Below are positions 5,319-6,021 of a stretch of 6,021 nucleotides of DNA, one piece after another. Source of the stretch: Candidatus Aerophobota bacterium (GTDB lineage Bacteria > Aerophobota > Aerophobia > Aerophobales > AE-B3A); NCBI GenBank assembly GCA_030616535.1, contig JAUWXE010000069.1, forward strand, positions 1 through 6,021. Direction: 5' to 3'. Every line of letters starts with the position of its first letter. Within the stretch, counting starts at the first letter, position 1. Both the position numbers and the translations under genes were made by a program. The notes beneath the pieces are model-generated. The model saw only the letters and a list, made by a program, of their open reading frames with translations. It was not told the origin of the DNA and ran no database searches.

Positions 5319-5963
5319 GTGAAGAACAGCGATATGCAGAGAGTAATGCAGATACTACGTCAGCTAGTGCCTCAATGGAAAGTTCCCGTCGTAGGCCGAG
5401 TTTCAGGATCTCCTTCCGATTCTTTCAAAGTTCTTATTTCCTGTATCTTAAGTCTTCGAACCCAGGATAAGACTACCAATCAGGCCGCAAGAAGGCTTTT
5501 TCGGTTGGCTGACAATCCCCAATCAATGCTGAGACTGACCCCTCATCAGATTGAAAAAGCTATTTATCCGGTTGGATTCTACCGAAACAAAGCTCGTACC
5601 ATTCTCCAAATATGCGAGCAGCTTGTACAAAAATATAAATGTCAGGTTCCCGACCAAGTGGACGAACTTCTGAGATTCAAAGGAGTAGGAAGAAAAACAG
5701 CTAATTTAGTAATTACTCTGGGTTATGCAAAACCCGGAATCTGTGTAGATACTCATGTTCACCGAATCTGTAACCGATGGGGTTATGTAAAGACCTCAAC
5801 TCCTGAGAAAACCGAATTTGTTCTTCGAAGGAAGCTTCCGCCTCAGTACTGGATAGAATTTAACCATCTTCTAGTCACTTTGGGTCAAAACCTTTGTCGT
5901 CCCATTTCACCTAAATGTAACCTCTGTCCTCTGGAAAAATTTTGTGGGAAGGTGGGAGTGTAA
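5319..5963 (+). CDS. nth: endonuclease III (DNA glycosylase/AP lyase)
   Basis: A 214-aa base-excision repair enzyme that removes oxidised pyrimidines (such as thymine glycol) from DNA and nicks the resulting abasic site. The helix-hairpin-helix is at ~118-130 (LLRFKGVGRKTAN), with K126 as the Schiff-base lysine and D144 (CVDTHVHRICNRWG) as the catalytic aspartate, matching E. coli K120 and D138. The C-terminal [4Fe-4S] motif is complete: C193-x6-C200-x2-C203-x5-C209. Length is close to E. coli Nth (211 aa). The early motif ISCILSLRTQDKTT, where E. coli has a LSAQATD-type sequence, is a variant seen in archaeal and thermophile-type Nth. The start is uncertain: GTG at 5319 has only a distant AGGATAGAG upstream, while ATG at 5334 or 5346 would trim 5 or 9 non-conserved residues. 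It lies 128 bp after the transporter gene on the same strand and probably stands alone. Confidence 0.97.
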   Translation: MKNSDMQRVMQILRQLVPQWKVPVVGRVSGSPSDSFKVLISCILSLRTQDKTTNQAARRLFRLADNPQSMLRLTPHQIEKAIYPVGFYRNKARTILQICEQLVQKYKCQVPDQVDELLRFKGVGRKTANLVITLGYAKPGICVDTHVHRICNRWGYVKTSTPEKTEFVLRRKLPPQYWIEFNHLLVTLGQNLCRPISPKCNLCPLEKFCGKVGV

Positions 5964-6021
5964 AATTCAGGCCAAGTTAAAGCCAACTGTGAGGGTATGA
6001 TCCTGTAAATAACTCGTTCCA

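Noticed and set aside
5964..6021. Coding start or regulatory site at the right edge
   Set aside because: Only very short ORFs and a 4-bp inverted repeat (AGTT/AACT) are seen; the 58 bases are too few to judge.

Overview
This 6.0 kb window looks like chromosome from an anaerobic or microaerophilic bacterium that has to manage iron and traces of oxygen. The pointers are a rubrerythrin, a thioferritin-type Dps-like protein, a DUF438/hemerythrin/PAS protein and an FTR1-type iron permease within about 4 kb. Promoters are sigma-70-like, Shine-Dalgarno sites are strong, and TTG/GTG starts are probably used. The host phylum cannot be fixed from sequence alone. A Firmicutes-like or candidate-phylum anaerobe fits, and several of the families are also shared with archaea. 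Nothing points to a phage, insertion sequence, CRISPR array or RNA gene.

Layout, left: the 3' half of an FTR1-family iron permease (+) enters at the left edge. It meets, tail to tail, a 408-aa DUF438-hemerythrin-PAS protein (-). A 228-bp gap follows; it may hold a decayed membrane-protein fragment on the plus strand. Next come a DUF454/YbaN-like membrane protein (-) and rubrerythrin (-). These two are 44 bp apart and may form a rubrerythrin-first operon.

Centre: a 188-bp divergent control region separates rubrerythrin from the Dps-like ferritin (+). It carries a promoter for each direction and a perfect 17-bp palindrome (8-1-8) over the rubrerythrin -10 box. A second, imperfect palindrome of the same size lies between the two promoters. 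Both genes have the same AGGAGGTAAT ribosome-binding site. The picture is of a co-regulated pair: rubrerythrin reduces peroxide and the Dps-like shell oxidises and stores iron.

Right: a hairpin (probable terminator) follows the Dps-like gene. Then come a 78-aa cytochrome b5-like haem-binding protein (+), a 10-helix DMT-superfamily transporter resembling the GRP/RhaT sugar porters (+), a 128-bp gap without a convincing gene, and endonuclease III (+) with intact catalytic residues and a [4Fe-4S] motif. Endonuclease III repairs oxidised pyrimidines and fits the oxidative-damage theme, although adjacency does not prove co-regulation.

No wholly new system is evident. The most interesting points are the divergent rubrerythrin/Dps-like control region, the conserved cysteine pair of the Dps-like protein, the tiny haem protein beside it, and the PAS-hemerythrin sensor architecture.
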